This document shows, piece by piece, positions 7,442 to 16,560 of a stretch of DNA of 33,976 nt. How positions within the stretch are numbered: the stretch's first letter is position 1; the number at the start of each line of letters is the position of its first letter. The position numbers and the translations under genes are program-made. Origin of the DNA: JBLHKS01 sp047620505 (lineage in GTDB: Bacteria > Verrucomicrobiota > Verrucomicrobiia > Verrucomicrobiales > DEV007); contig JBLHKS010000062.1 in assembly GCA_047620505.1 (NCBI GenBank), forward strand, positions 1 to 33,976, read 5' to 3'. Below the pieces are notes generated by a model. It ran no database searches and had not been told where the DNA came from. It was given only the letters and a program-made list of their open reading frames with translations.

Positions 7442-10400
7442 ATGAATTTACGTCTGAAAATTCCGATTCTCGCGCTCCTCGTCGCCAGCAGCTGCTGGGC
7501 CGATGACGATGTCGATTTCAACAACGATATCCGGCCGATTTTCTCGAACAAATGCTACGCCTGCCACGGACCGGACGAGGCAGAGCGCAAGGCCGATCTG
7601 AGGCTCGACACTCAGGATGGCTCTCGCGAAGATCTCGGCGATTACGCGGCGATCGTCCCGGGAGACGTGGAAAAGAGCGAGCTTTTTTATCGAGTCTCGA
7701 CCGATGACGTGGACGACGTCATGCCGCCGGCCAAACACGGCGAGCCGCTCAGCGCGAGCGAAGTTGATCTGATCAAACGCTGGATCGAGCAGGGTGCCGA
7801 GTACGCGATTCACTGGGCTTACGTGAAGCCTAAGCGGGCTGAAGCTCCGGGCGTGAGTCAGCCGAATTGGCCGAAGAATGACATCGATCGGTTTCTCCTA
7901 GCGAGGCTCGACAGCGAAGGGATGAAGCCGATGGCCGAGGCGGATCGGTATGCGATCGGGCGGCGGCTCTCGCTCGATTTGACCGGCCTGCCGCCGACGA
8001 TCGCAGAGGTCGATGCGTTCGTGGCTGACAAGTCGCCCGAGGCTTACGGAAATTACGTCGACGCGCTGCTCGCGAAGCCCGCGTTTGGCGAACATTGGAC
8101 TCGGATGTGGCTCGATTTGGCGCGCTACGCTGATTCCGCGGGTTACGCCGATGATCCGACGCGAACGATTTGGGCTTACCGTGATTGGGTGATCAAGGCG
8201 ATCAACGAAAACATGCCGTTCGATCAATTCACGATCGAGCAGATCGCTGGCGACCTCCTCGAAAATCCAACTGACGACCAGGTGATTGCGACGGCGTTTA
8301 ATCGAAACACGATGACCAACAGCGAGGGCGGCACGAACGACGAGGAGTTCCGAAACGTCGCGGTTGTCGATCGCGTCAACACGACGATGGCCGTTTGGAT
8401 GGGCACGACGGCCGCCTGCGCGCAGTGCCACACCCACAAGTTCGATCCGATCACTCAGGCGGAATATTTTCAGCTTTTCGCGTTCTTTAATCAGAGCGAA
8501 GACGCCGATCGAAAGAACGAAGAGCCGTTGATCGAGATGTGGTCTGACGCTGATGTTCAGAAAAAGGCTGAGTTCACCCAGCAGGTCGAGGATTTGAAGA
8601 AGCAGCTCGCGTCACCGACTCCGGAGCTAGCAGCTGCTGAGGAAACCTGGCTCAAGCGGGTTCGCCAGGAGCCCGAGTGGACGTCGCTGAAGCCGCTGAC
8701 CGCGAAGGCTGAGGGCGGCGATCTACAGATCGAAGGTGAGCGTGTTGTCGCTGGTGGCGAGAAGCCTGACACGGACACCTTCACAGTTGAGCTGGCTGCA
8801 CCGCAGGGAAAATTGACCGGCTTACGGCTCGAGATTCCGGCTGAGCAGACTGATAATTTCGTCCTCTCACAAGTCGGCGCATCATTCGTTCCAGAGAACT
8901 CGTCAGCGCTGAATGGGAAGTTTGTCAGGGTCGAGCTGCCCGGCAAAGGCAAGTTCTTGCACCTCGCTGAAGCCGAAGTTTTCAGCGGCGGTTCGAACAT
9001 CGCGCCGGAGGGGACGGCTTCGCAAATTTCGACAGGCTTCGACGGTCCGGCGAATCTCGCGAACGACGGCAACACCGAGGGCGATTACGCGAAGAAATCG
9101 GTCAGCCACACGGGGCCGGGTGACGATCCTTGGTGGGAAGTCGATCTCGGCGGCGTCAAGGCGATTGAGCGCATCGTGCTCTGGAATCGGATGGACGCCA
9201 CCACGCCAGAACGGATCAAGGGCTATCGAATCCAGCTGCTCGACGCGGATCGCGCTGTGATCTGGGAAAACACGCCGACCGACATTCCGAAGCCGAGCAC
9301 TGAGTTCGATACCTCGGGAGTGCGGACGCTGAAATTCGCTCGCGCGTTCGCAGACTTCGAGCAGGCGGGATTCGCGGCTCAGCAGCTGCTGGCGGCGAAA
9401 ATCGATCCGAAAAAGGGCTGGGCGATCGGCGGCCAGACCGGAAAGCCGCACGAGCTGACCCTGATCCCGAGCGCTCCGGTTGAGATCAGCGGGCCAGGCA
9501 AACTCGTCCTGACATTGCGTCAGAAATCCGAGCACAAGCAGCACCTCTTGACTCATTTCCAGGTTTCCACGAGCGCCAGCCCGCAGGCGACCGAGTGGGC
9601 CCGGATGCCGTACGACGTCCGCGATCTCGTCCGCGCTGACGCGCTTGAAGAGAAACAGGCCGCGCGCCTGGCTGAGTATTTTCGTTCGTTCACGGCGCTG
9701 CTGAAAGAGCCGCGCGCGGAGCTCGCCAAAGTCGAAAAGCAGCTCACAGGAATGAAGGCGACGACGACGATTCCGATCATGCGCGAGCTCGCCGCCGACA
9801 AGCAGCGCAAGACGAACGTCCAGGTTCGCGGCAATTTCGAAAACCTCGAGCAAGAGGTTCAGGCGGCGACTCCGGTCGTGTTTCATCCGCTCGCTGACGG
9901 CGCTCCGACCAATCGGCTCGCCCTCGCAAACTGGTTAGTCGACAAGGACAATCCGCTGACTGCTCGCGTCGTTGCCAACCGATACTGGGAAGCGATTTTC
10001 GGGATCGGAATCGTCTCCACACCGGAAGAATTCGGTTCCCAGGGCGAGCTGCCGTTTCACCCGGATTTGCTCGACTGGCTCGCGACCGAGCTGGTCGCGC
10101 TGAATTGGGATACGAAGGAGTTTCTGAAGTTGTTAGTCTCGACGGCGGCCTACCGACAGAGATCGGAAGTGAACGAGCAGCTGCTGGAAGCTGATCCGGA
10201 AAACCGGCTCCTCGCCCGCGGTCCACGATTCCGGCTTTCGGCCGAAATGATCCGCGACCAGGCGCTCGCCGCAAGCGGCTTGCTGAGCGACAAAATGTAC
10301 GGCCCGCCGGTCAAACCGCCACAACCGCAGATGGGCTTGAAAGCCGCGTTCGGCTCCGCGACCGACTGGCAAACGAGCATGGGCGACGACAAATTCCGTC

Positions 10401-10846
10401 GCGGCCTCTACACGACTTGGCGCCGCTCGAACCCGTATCCGTCGATGGCGACTTTCGACGCGCCGAACCGCGAAGTCTGCGCTGTGAATCGCAGCCGAAC
10501 GAACACGCCGCTTCAGGCGCTCGTGACCCTCAACGATCCGGTTTACGTTGAAGCTGCGCAAGCGCTTGGCCGATCGATGGCCGAGACTAACGAAGTCAAA
10601 ACAGGCGTCGTGCTTGGCTTTCGACGTTGTCTCTCGCGACCGCCGACTGACGCGGAAACTGAGAAAATCGTCAGCCTTCACGAACGCGCGAAGGCTCGCT
10701 TCGCCGAGTATCCTGATCAGGCCAAACTGATGGCCGAAGACCCGCTCGGACCTCTGCCGGAAGGCGCGGATGCGGTCGATCTCGCGGCCTGGACGGTCGT
10801 TGGAAACGTGCTTCTGAATCTCGACGAGATGTTCATGAAGCGTTAG
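7442..10846 (+). CDS. PSCyt1/DUF1549/DUF1553 protein with discoidin-like (F5/8 type C) insert
   Basis: The 1134-residue product starts at the ATG at 7442. Its signal peptide has a hydrophobic core LALLVASSCWA with a likely cut before DDD. In order it has: PSCyt1 with CYACHG (residues 38-43) and MPPAKHGEPLS; DUF1549 (about 140-360) with RLSLDLTGLPPT, HWTRMWLDLARYADS and a second haem-like CAQCHTHKFDP; an F5/8-type carbohydrate-binding segment (about 490-640) with KFLHLAEAEVF, PWWEVDLGG and ERIVLWNR; and DUF1553 (about 810-1090) with NRLALANWLVDKDNPLTARV, RWYW-like NRYWEAIFG, GPRFRLSAEMIRD and NTPLQALVTLNDP. Function is unknown for the family; a role at polysaccharides fits the insert. It contains one exact and two near copies of the CAGCAGCTGCTG palindrome beyond the copy in the signal peptide. 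Its end overlaps the convergent Uma2 gene by 14 bases. Confidence 0.93.
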   Translation: MNLRLKIPILALLVASSCWADDDVDFNNDIRPIFSNKCYACHGPDEAERKADLRLDTQDGSREDLGDYAAIVPGDVEKSELFYRVSTDDVDDVMPPAKHGEPLSASEVDLIKRWIEQGAEYAIHWAYVKPKRAEAPGVSQPNWPKNDIDRFLLARLDSEGMKPMAEADRYAIGRRLSLDLTGLPPTIAEVDAFVADKSPEAYGNYVDALLAKPAFGEHWTRMWLDLARYADSAGYADDPTRTIWAYRDWVIKAINENMPFDQFTIEQIAGDLLENPTDDQVIATAFNRNTMTNSEGGTNDEEFRNVAVVDRVNTTMAVWMGTTAACAQCHTHKFDPITQAEYFQLFAFFNQSEDADRKNEEPLIEMWSDADVQKKAEFTQQVEDLKKQLASPTPELAAAEETWLKRVRQEPEWTSLKPLTAKAEGGDLQIEGERVVAGGEKPDTDTFTVELAAPQGKLTGLRLEIPAEQTDNFVLSQVGASFVPENSSALNGKFVRVELPGKGKFLHLAEAEVFSGGSNIAPEGTASQISTGFDGPANLANDGNTEGDYAKKSVSHTGPGDDPWWEVDLGGVKAIERIVLWNRMDATTPERIKGYRIQLLDADRAVIWENTPTDIPKPSTEFDTSGVRTLKFARAFADFEQAGFAAQQLLAAKIDPKKGWAIGGQTGKPHELTLIPSAPVEISGPGKLVLTLRQKSEHKQHLLTHFQVSTSASPQATEWARMPYDVRDLVRADALEEKQAARLAEYFRSFTALLKEPRAELAKVEKQLTGMKATTTIPIMRELAADKQRKTNVQVRGNFENLEQEVQAATPVVFHPLADGAPTNRLALANWLVDKDNPLTARVVANRYWEAIFGIGIVSTPEEFGSQGELPFHPDLLDWLATELVALNWDTKEFLKLLVSTAAYRQRSEVNEQLLEADPENRLLARGPRFRLSAEMIRDQALAASGLLSDKMYGPPVKPPQPQMGLKAAFGSATDWQTSMGDDKFRRGLYTTWRRSNPYPSMATFDAPNREVCAVNRSRTNTPLQALVTLNDPVYVEAAQALGRSMAETNEVKTGVVLGFRRCLSRPPTDAETEKIVSLHERAKARFAEYPDQAKLMAEDPLGPLPEGADAVDLAAWTVVGNVLLNLDEMFMKR

Positions 10847-11561
10847 CCGCGAGCTTCACGACAAACGCTTCGTGAGCCTCGTTTGCGAGCCCCTGATTCA
10901 GAACCGCCAGAACTTTCGCCGCGTCTTCGTCGAGCATCGCCTCACGATCCAGCCACAGCCCGGGAAACGCTTCGCTACGCAGAATTCCGTCCTCGTCGGA
11001 CTCGATCAGCCGGAACTCATCCTCTTCGAGTTTCCACCAATCGATCTCGCCGTCGAGCGTCCGCCAGAGAACGTACTCCTGGACTCCAGCGCGAAGATAA
11101 CTCGTTTTCTTAGCATTCGAGTCGATCGAGGCCGAACTCGCGGCGACTTCGAAAATCAACTCGGGCGCGGCGGAGAGAATCTGGCCTTCGATCCGGCAGC
11201 GGCCGCCGAATTCCGGCAAGATCCGTAGGCAGGCATCCGGTTGAGGCGTGTCGTCAGGACCGAGCCGGATGGTTGTGTTTGTGGACGATTTTACGCCTCG
11301 GGTTTGAGCAGCGTAGTTGAAGAGCCATCCTTGAGCAAAGCTGTCGGGATCTCCGTGTTGTTCGGCGTAGACGGGTGAAGCCATGTAAACGATTCCTTGG
11401 ATGAGTTCGGCTTTTTTCTGCTCCGGCATCGCGTCGTAGCGCCGCAGAAATTCGGTCGCCGAGAGCCGATCGCCATTTTCAAGCGGCGGAACGTAATCGA
11501 ATCGGGACGCGAACTTGTCCCGTGGTCGGTTCTCCGACGGAGCGCTCTTGAGCGAAACCAT
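10833..11561 (-). CDS. Uma2-family (DUF820) putative endonuclease-fold protein
   Basis: From the ATG at 11561 the protein has 242 residues. The Uma2 core is clear: FLRRYDAMPEQKKAELIQG near the N-terminus, QPDACLRI, then APELIFEVAASSASID with the acidic positions, the Lys in SNAKKTSYLRAGVQEYVLW, and a C-terminal AFPGLWLDREAM segment. Uma2 proteins adopt a restriction-endonuclease-like (PD-D/ExK) fold; their physiological role is uncertain. A longer reading frame exists upstream, but it would run through the start of the divergent DUF1549/DUF1553 gene at 11658. The 3' end overlaps the DUF1549 gene by 14 bases on the opposite strand. Confidence 0.85.
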   Translation of the reverse strand: MVSLKSAPSENRPRDKFASRFDYVPPLENGDRLSATEFLRRYDAMPEQKKAELIQGIVYMASPVYAEQHGDPDSFAQGWLFNYAAQTRGVKSSTNTTIRLGPDDTPQPDACLRILPEFGGRCRIEGQILSAAPELIFEVAASSASIDSNAKKTSYLRAGVQEYVLWRTLDGEIDWWKLEEDEFRLIESDEDGILRSEAFPGLWLDREAMLDEDAAKVLAVLNQGLANEAHEAFVVKLAANAS

Positions 11562-11657
11562 GCGGAAACTGTAATTCGGCAACCCCGATGGATCGAATGA
11601 AAACTTGTCGCCGTTCTTGAGAAATCCGACCAAGTTTCCCGTGTATCGCTTCTTCAG

Positions 11658-13898
11658 ATGAGAATTTTCCTCACAGCTATCCTTTTCTTCGCCAGCAGCT
11701 GCTGGCTGCACGCCGAACCAAAACCAAAGATCACCGCCAACCAGCGGATCGATCTTCTCGTTGCGAAACAGCTCGATGCTGAAGGTCTGAAGCCGAACCC
11801 GATCGCGAGCGACGAGATTTTCGTTCGGCGGATTTATCTCGACATCATCGGCCGGATTCCGACACGCGCTGAGACTCTAGCATTCTTCGAAAGCCCGGCG
11901 AAAAACAAGCGAGTCCAGCTCGTCGATGAGCTGCTGAATTCTGAAGGATACGTCAGCCACTTTTACAATTATTGGGCCGACATTCTTCGGGCGAAGACGC
12001 AGGTTTCCGGCGCGGGAAACAGCCGGGCGGCGGGCTACGCTTACGAGGCCTGGATCAAAGACGCCCTCCGCGAAAACTTGCCCTACGACGAGATGGTTCG
12101 GCAGCTGCTGACGGCGAGCGGCGTCAGCTGGAAGAACGGAGCGGTCGGCTACTACCTGCGGGATTACGGCATGCCGCTCGATAATCTCGCGATGACTTCG
12201 CAGGTGTTTCTCGGCACGCAGATCGTCTGCGCGCAGTGCCACAATCACCCCTTCGATTCGTGGACTCAGATGGATTATTTTCAAATGGCCGCGTTCACCT
12301 ACGTGATGGTCACGACGAACCAATCGCAGAATGCCCTGGATGCTCGCCAGCTCTACGTGAAGACCGAAAAGGATCCTGAAGTTCGCCGCGAATTCAGTCG
12401 CGCACTGAGCGAAGTGCTGAAGCCGGTTCGCTACAGCAACGTCTGGGAACAGCCGCGCAAAATCCGCCTGCCGCACGATTATCAATACGAGGATTCCAAG
12501 CCGAAAGCGGTCGTGAAGCCGGCGGTTCCGTGGGGCGAGCAGCCGACGCTGAGCGAGGCGGGCGTGCCGATTGACGAGTTCGCGAACTGGCTGACGGCGC
12601 CGGAAAATCCGCGATTTACGAAGGTGATCGCGAACCGGCTCTGGAAACGCGCGATGGGTCTGGGGTTGGTCGAGCCAGTCGACGATTTTCGCGATGACAC
12701 GGAGGCTTCGAATCCTGAACTGATGGCGTTTCTTGAGCGGCGGATGGTCGCGGTCGACTACGACATGAAGAAATATTTGCGGGCGATTTTTCTGAGCAAA
12801 ACGTATCAGCGTGAGGCTTCACCAAAGGATGTTGCGCTTGGATCGGACTACCATTTTCCGGGCCCGGTACTGCGCCGGATGAGCGCGGAGCAAATTTGGG
12901 ATTCGCTGATGACGATGATCGTAACCGAGGTGGATTCGCTGAGCCCGTTTGTTGAAATCGAGCGTCAGCGACTCATCGCGCGAGCTGAGTGGGTAGCGAA
13001 CGGAGTCTACGATCTGACGCCTGAGCAAATGATCGAAGTCGGCCTGAAAGTTGCGGAAAAGCAGCGCGAATTGGCGGCGAAACTTCAAGGCACGCAGGAG
13101 CGCGTTGCCGAGGCGCGCGAGTCTCAGGACGTTGAGAAAATTCGCGAAGCGCTGGCCGAAGCGGCGCTGGTTCGCGGCGAGTTGGCCGAGTACGTGGCCG
13201 AGGTCGCTTACAAACCCGGGCTGCAGCAGAAAGCCCAGCAGCTGCCGGATTCCGAAACGAAGCCGAGCGACGATTTTCTGGCCGAGTTAGCGTCGCTGAC
13301 CGATCCGAATGGCGTCCTCATGAGTCCAGCGATGGAGGGCGGCAGTCGGAGTGGCGGATTCGATGGCGGCCAGTTCGTCAACGGCTTGATCGAAGCCGCG
13401 CTCGCTCCTTTGGCCGATGAATTCGAGCGTGAAGCCAAGGCTCGGAACAGGCGCGACAAAGAGGCCTTCGGCGTGAAGACCGAGAAGCAAAATGAGTCGT
13501 TTCGCAACTTTGTCAGGATGCGCCGGGCGTACATTCGCGCTTCCGACGTCCGCTCGCCGGCGGCGAACGGCCACTTTCTGCGCGAGTTCGGTCAGTCCGA
13601 CCGCGAGTTGGTCGAAAACGCCAACGATCAGGCCTCGATCACTCAGGCGCTTGCGCTGTTGAACGGAAATCTGTCGAACGCATTGGCTCATCCGTATTCG
13701 GTAGTCCGTCAGAACCTCGCCAAAGCGGAAACGGCGCCCGAAGGGCTCGACGTGGTCTTCCAAACGATGCTCAGCCGCAAGCCGACAGCGCAAGAGCGAA
13801 AATTGCTCCAGCCAATCGTCCAGAAAGAGGGTGTGGTTGGCGCGAATCGCGTGATCTGGACGCTGATGAACACGCGGCAATTTTTGTTCGTGCAGTGA
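11658..13898 (+). CDS. DUF1549/DUF1553 secreted protein
   Basis: The 746-residue protein has a signal peptide (FLTAILFFASSCWLHA, cut before EPK). DUF1549 covers about residues 30-235, with RRIYLDIIGRIPT and a haem-type CAQCHNHPFDSW motif. DUF1553 follows at about 295-440 (NPRFTKVIANRLWKRAMGLG, RRMSAEQIWDSLMTMI) and resumes at about 600-746 (FLREFGQSDRELVENAN, TQALALLNG). Between them lies a charged coiled-coil-like insert (about 455-545, rich in Glu, Ala, Arg and Gln). Unlike the 7442 gene it lacks the N-terminal PSCyt1 domain and the discoidin segment. Its usual genomic partner is a DUF1501 protein, present downstream at 14441. The signal peptide contains the exact palindrome at 11693, read as A-S-S-C-W. 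Confidence 0.93.
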   Translation: MRIFLTAILFFASSCWLHAEPKPKITANQRIDLLVAKQLDAEGLKPNPIASDEIFVRRIYLDIIGRIPTRAETLAFFESPAKNKRVQLVDELLNSEGYVSHFYNYWADILRAKTQVSGAGNSRAAGYAYEAWIKDALRENLPYDEMVRQLLTASGVSWKNGAVGYYLRDYGMPLDNLAMTSQVFLGTQIVCAQCHNHPFDSWTQMDYFQMAAFTYVMVTTNQSQNALDARQLYVKTEKDPEVRREFSRALSEVLKPVRYSNVWEQPRKIRLPHDYQYEDSKPKAVVKPAVPWGEQPTLSEAGVPIDEFANWLTAPENPRFTKVIANRLWKRAMGLGLVEPVDDFRDDTEASNPELMAFLERRMVAVDYDMKKYLRAIFLSKTYQREASPKDVALGSDYHFPGPVLRRMSAEQIWDSLMTMIVTEVDSLSPFVEIERQRLIARAEWVANGVYDLTPEQMIEVGLKVAEKQRELAAKLQGTQERVAEARESQDVEKIREALAEAALVRGELAEYVAEVAYKPGLQQKAQQLPDSETKPSDDFLAELASLTDPNGVLMSPAMEGGSRSGGFDGGQFVNGLIEAALAPLADEFEREAKARNRRDKEAFGVKTEKQNESFRNFVRMRRAYIRASDVRSPAANGHFLREFGQSDRELVENANDQASITQALALLNGNLSNALAHPYSVVRQNLAKAETAPEGLDVVFQTMLSRKPTAQERKLLQPIVQKEGVVGANRVIWTLMNTRQFLFVQ

Positions 13899-13908
13899 CC
13901 TTTGATTC

Positions 13909-14175
13909 CTACAAAATTTCGCGTGAAACATTCAAGATTTTGAGATGCCGGTCGGCCGGGTCCCTCCAGACACGAATGGCGAGTTTTCCTACGATGAAAA
14001 TTTCGATCTCCCTTCCAACTTCATCCACCATAGTCGCGTTACGATCGACGGATCCGCCCGATTCGAGAAGCCGAAACAGGCTCTCCAATGATCGCTTGTC
14101 AGGAGCCGTTAGCGTCGCCGCGAATTCTCAAACGCTAAGATCGATCAGGAGCCGTTCACGATGGGTTGGATCCAT
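13909..14175 (-). pseudogene. Small hypothetical protein, second gene of a coupled pair, with in-frame TGA
   Basis: The frame begins at an ATG overlapping the stop of the 14175-14387 gene (TGATG). It reads MDPTHRERLLIDLSV, then TGA at 14128-14130, and continues in the same frame with EFAATLTAPDKRSLESLFRL, MVDEVGREIEIFIVGKLAIR and WRDPADRHLKILNVSREIL to TAG at 13909. The beta-rich end resembles small toxin-antitoxin or addiction-module proteins, but I cannot name a family. Either the true gene starts after the TGA, or the gene is dead, or the codon is recoded. The tight overlap with its neighbour favours a real former gene. Confidence 0.4.
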
Positions 14176-14387
14176 CACGGATTTTCATCCAAAGCGCTCA
14201 GCCGTTCGGAAAACTCGTCCATGTTCATCCAATTGGCAGGATTGTTGTCGTCAATTTTCCGAGCAAGACTCCGCTTCAGCTCTTTGTCATTGGTGTCTCG
14301 CAGCGAAATCATGTAGCCAAACAATTCCCGTTGTTCCCGCTCCGTCATCGCAGCGACCTCGTCTTTAATTTGGGCCAGACTCATCAC
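14175..14387 (-). CDS. Small acidic helical protein, antitoxin-like, unknown function
   Basis: The 70-residue protein is mostly helical: SLAQIKDEVAAMTEREQREL, then FGYMISLRDTNDKELKRSL and ARKIDDNNPANWMNMDEF. Short proteins with a xxLxxxxREELxxYL pattern followed by a hinge and an acidic tail are common antitoxin-type partners in verrucomicrobia and cyanobacteria. The downstream gene starts within its stop codon, which supports a two-gene module. No DNA-binding fold can be assigned with confidence. It sits on the strand opposite the DUF1549 and DUF1501 genes. Confidence 0.55.
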   Translation of the reverse strand: MMSLAQIKDEVAAMTEREQRELFGYMISLRDTNDKELKRSLARKIDDNNPANWMNMDEFSERLSALDENP

Positions 14388-14440
14388 GGAAAAATGCCTC
14401 TCAGCTCAAGAATTGGCAAGTCCAGATTCACCTCCACACA

Positions 14441-15730
14441 ATGAAATCTCTTCTCAATCAAGCCAACGACCTCACCCGCCGCCGCTTCGTTTCGCGTGCG
14501 GCGAAAACTTTTCTCGGCGTTTCGGCCTTGCCGGCGTCAGCGCTCGCGGCGGGCGCTGGAGCTTCGAAGCTCCAGCAGCTGCCGACGGCCAAGCGGGTGA
14601 TTTATCTCTACCTCAGCGGCGGGATGAGCCATCTGGATACGCTCGATCCAAAGGCGAACAAAGACGTCATGGGGCCGACGCAGGCGATCAAAACGCGGAC
14701 GCCCGGGATGCAGCTCGGCGAGTACCTGCCGAAGCTCGCGAAGCAGAGCGAAAAGTTCGCGCTGATTCGCTCCCTGACATCCACCCAGGGGGCGCACAAG
14801 CAGGGAAATTATTTCATGCACACGAGCTACGAGTTGCGCAGCTCAATTCGGCACCCGGCGATGGGCGCGTGGTTGCTGAAATATCAGGATCGGCAGAACC
14901 CGGCGCTGCCCGGAAACGTGATGATCGGCAACGACAGCCAGCATCCGGGCGCCGGTTTTTTCGAGTCGCGACTTCAGCCCTTGATAATCAACAATCCGGC
15001 GGGCGGCTTGCAGAATTCGAAGCCGTTGACGCGGTTCACGGAGGAGCAGTTCGACGAACAGATCGATCTCGCGGCGAAGCTCGACGCCGGATTTGTCGAA
15101 AAATATGACCAGAAGAACGTCCGGGCCTACGCCGACATGTACGGGGACGCGCTTCAGCTGATGCAGAGCAAGGATCTGGCTGCGTTCGACATCACGAAGG
15201 AGCCCGAGGGCTTGCGCGAACGCTACGGCTTGAACAACTTCGGCCAGGGCGTGCTGCTGGCGCGACGGCTGGCGGAGAACGGCGTTCGCTTCATCGAGGT
15301 TACCTCAGGCGGCTGGGACACGCATAACGCGAATTTTGTGAATCTTCCGGACAAAGCCAACGAGCTCGACACGGCGCTTTCGGCGCTGCTGACCGATCTC
15401 GATCGGCGCGGAATGCTGGCAGACACGCTCGTGGTTCTGGCGACGGAATTCGGCCGCACGCCCGAGATCAATTCGAACGAAGGTCGCGATCACCACCCGC
15501 AGGCGTTTTCAGGGCTGCTCGCAGGCGGCGGGATTCGCGGAGGCCAGGTTTTTGGCAAAACCAACGAATTGGGAAGCGCAGTGATCGAAGACAAAATCCG
15601 CGTGCCGGATTTCAACGCAACCATCGCCTACGCGCTCGGCCTGCCGCTCGGCCACGTGCTCTACTCGCCTTCGATGCGGCCGTTCACCGTGGTCGACAAA
15701 GGCCAGCCGGTGACGCAGCTTTTTGGTTGA
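14441..15730 (+). CDS. DUF1501 domain protein, Tat-exported sulfatase-like
   Basis: The 429-residue protein has a twin-arginine signal (LTRRRFVSRAAKTFLGVSA, cut near ALAAGA). DUF1501 features follow: KRVIYLYLSGGMSHLDTLDP near residue 50, GEYLPKLAKQSEKFALIRSL, HPAMGAWLLKY, LLARRLAENGVRFIEVTSGG, WDTH, and LVVLATEFGRTPEIN with DHHPQAFSGLLAGGG near residue 345-365. The fold is alkaline phosphatase/sulfatase-like with conserved Asp and His positions; the substrate is unknown. DUF1501 genes typically follow DUF1549/DUF1553 genes, as here, although a small opposite-strand gene pair separates them. A one-mismatch copy of the palindrome falls at 14573, near the end of the signal region. Confidence 0.93.
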   Translation: MKSLLNQANDLTRRRFVSRAAKTFLGVSALPASALAAGAGASKLQQLPTAKRVIYLYLSGGMSHLDTLDPKANKDVMGPTQAIKTRTPGMQLGEYLPKLAKQSEKFALIRSLTSTQGAHKQGNYFMHTSYELRSSIRHPAMGAWLLKYQDRQNPALPGNVMIGNDSQHPGAGFFESRLQPLIINNPAGGLQNSKPLTRFTEEQFDEQIDLAAKLDAGFVEKYDQKNVRAYADMYGDALQLMQSKDLAAFDITKEPEGLRERYGLNNFGQGVLLARRLAENGVRFIEVTSGGWDTHNANFVNLPDKANELDTALSALLTDLDRRGMLADTLVVLATEFGRTPEINSNEGRDHHPQAFSGLLAGGGIRGGQVFGKTNELGSAVIEDKIRVPDFNATIAYALGLPLGHVLYSPSMRPFTVVDKGQPVTQLFG

Positions 15731-15864
15731 GTTAGGGCTGTTCCGCCAAGGCAACTCCCGCCAAAATCGTTCGCGATCGATTCCGTGATCGAGGCGGTCG
15801 AGACGTCGACGCATTATTTCAAATTCGCTACAACTGGAGTCTGTGAGCGAACGAAAAAATTGAC

Positions 15865-16554
15865 TCAGGCGAGTGAGGTGATGAGATGCGCGAGTTCGCT
15901 TTGATCGAACAATGTCGCAGCGACTTCTCGGCGGACTTTGGCGCGGAAGCGTTCGCGCAGCCGGTGGATCGCGACTTTGACTGCGGTTTCGGAAATCGAA
16001 AGGGCTTCAGCAGCTGCTGACTGCGGCGCGGTCGCGTTTCCGTCCAGCCAGGGCTTCAAGGCTTCGAATTGAGGTGTTTTCCCTGCGGCGGCCATCTCGG
16101 TTTCGAGTTCCGTGAGGGCGCGGTTGACGACGGCGACTGCCCAGTCGCGGTCGAAATCCGTTGCGTCGTTCGTCGAAATTTCTTGATCGCGGAGTTCAAC
16201 AAACTGCGCATCGCCGCCCCGTTTGACGGTGCTTTCGCGACGATGTTCTTCCTTAAGGAAGAATTTCACGGCTCCTGACAGGTAACTACGAAATCGGCCG
16301 AGCGACGGCGATGGCTGACCAAGCGGCGATTGCTCTTTGGACAAGGTAAACGCGAAGAACGCATGCGCTTGATTTCGCGCCGCATCTTCATCGTGATCAT
16401 TTCGCCACCTTCGGATGAAGGCGACGACCGGCTCGTAGTAGATTTCGCACAGCTCGCTCAAGGCCGCTTTCGCGGTCGGCAAATCCTCGGAATTCGCCTG
16501 CAAAACAAGCGTCCATCGGGTCGCGGCGAATGATGAAGTACGGCTCATGCTCAT
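15865..16554 (-). CDS. ECF RNA polymerase sigma factor linked to the upstream kinase
   Basis: The protein has about 229 residues. The N-terminus ATRWTLVLQAN is typical of kinase-associated ECF sigma factors of planctomycetes and verrucomicrobia. Region 2 includes AKAALSELCEIYYEPVVAFI and a long QAHAFFAFTL segment, and region 4 is the helix-turn-helix ALSISETAVKVAIHRLRERF. ATG codons at 16554 and 16548 are both possible starts (a TTG at 16560 is a third); the first lies six bases after the kinase stop codon, so the two genes are one transcriptional unit. The likely role is redirecting transcription in response to kinase signalling. No Shine-Dalgarno sequence is visible. The exact palindrome at 16008 lies in the region 4 linker, read as S-A-A-A. 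Confidence 0.88.
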   Translation of the reverse strand: MSMSRTSSFAATRWTLVLQANSEDLPTAKAALSELCEIYYEPVVAFIRRWRNDHDEDAARNQAHAFFAFTLSKEQSPLGQPSPSLGRFRSYLSGAVKFFLKEEHRRESTVKRGGDAQFVELRDQEISTNDATDFDRDWAVAVVNRALTELETEMAAAGKTPQFEALKPWLDGNATAPQSAAAEALSISETAVKVAIHRLRERFRAKVRREVAATLFDQSELAHLITSLA

Positions 16555-16560
16555 CGACAA

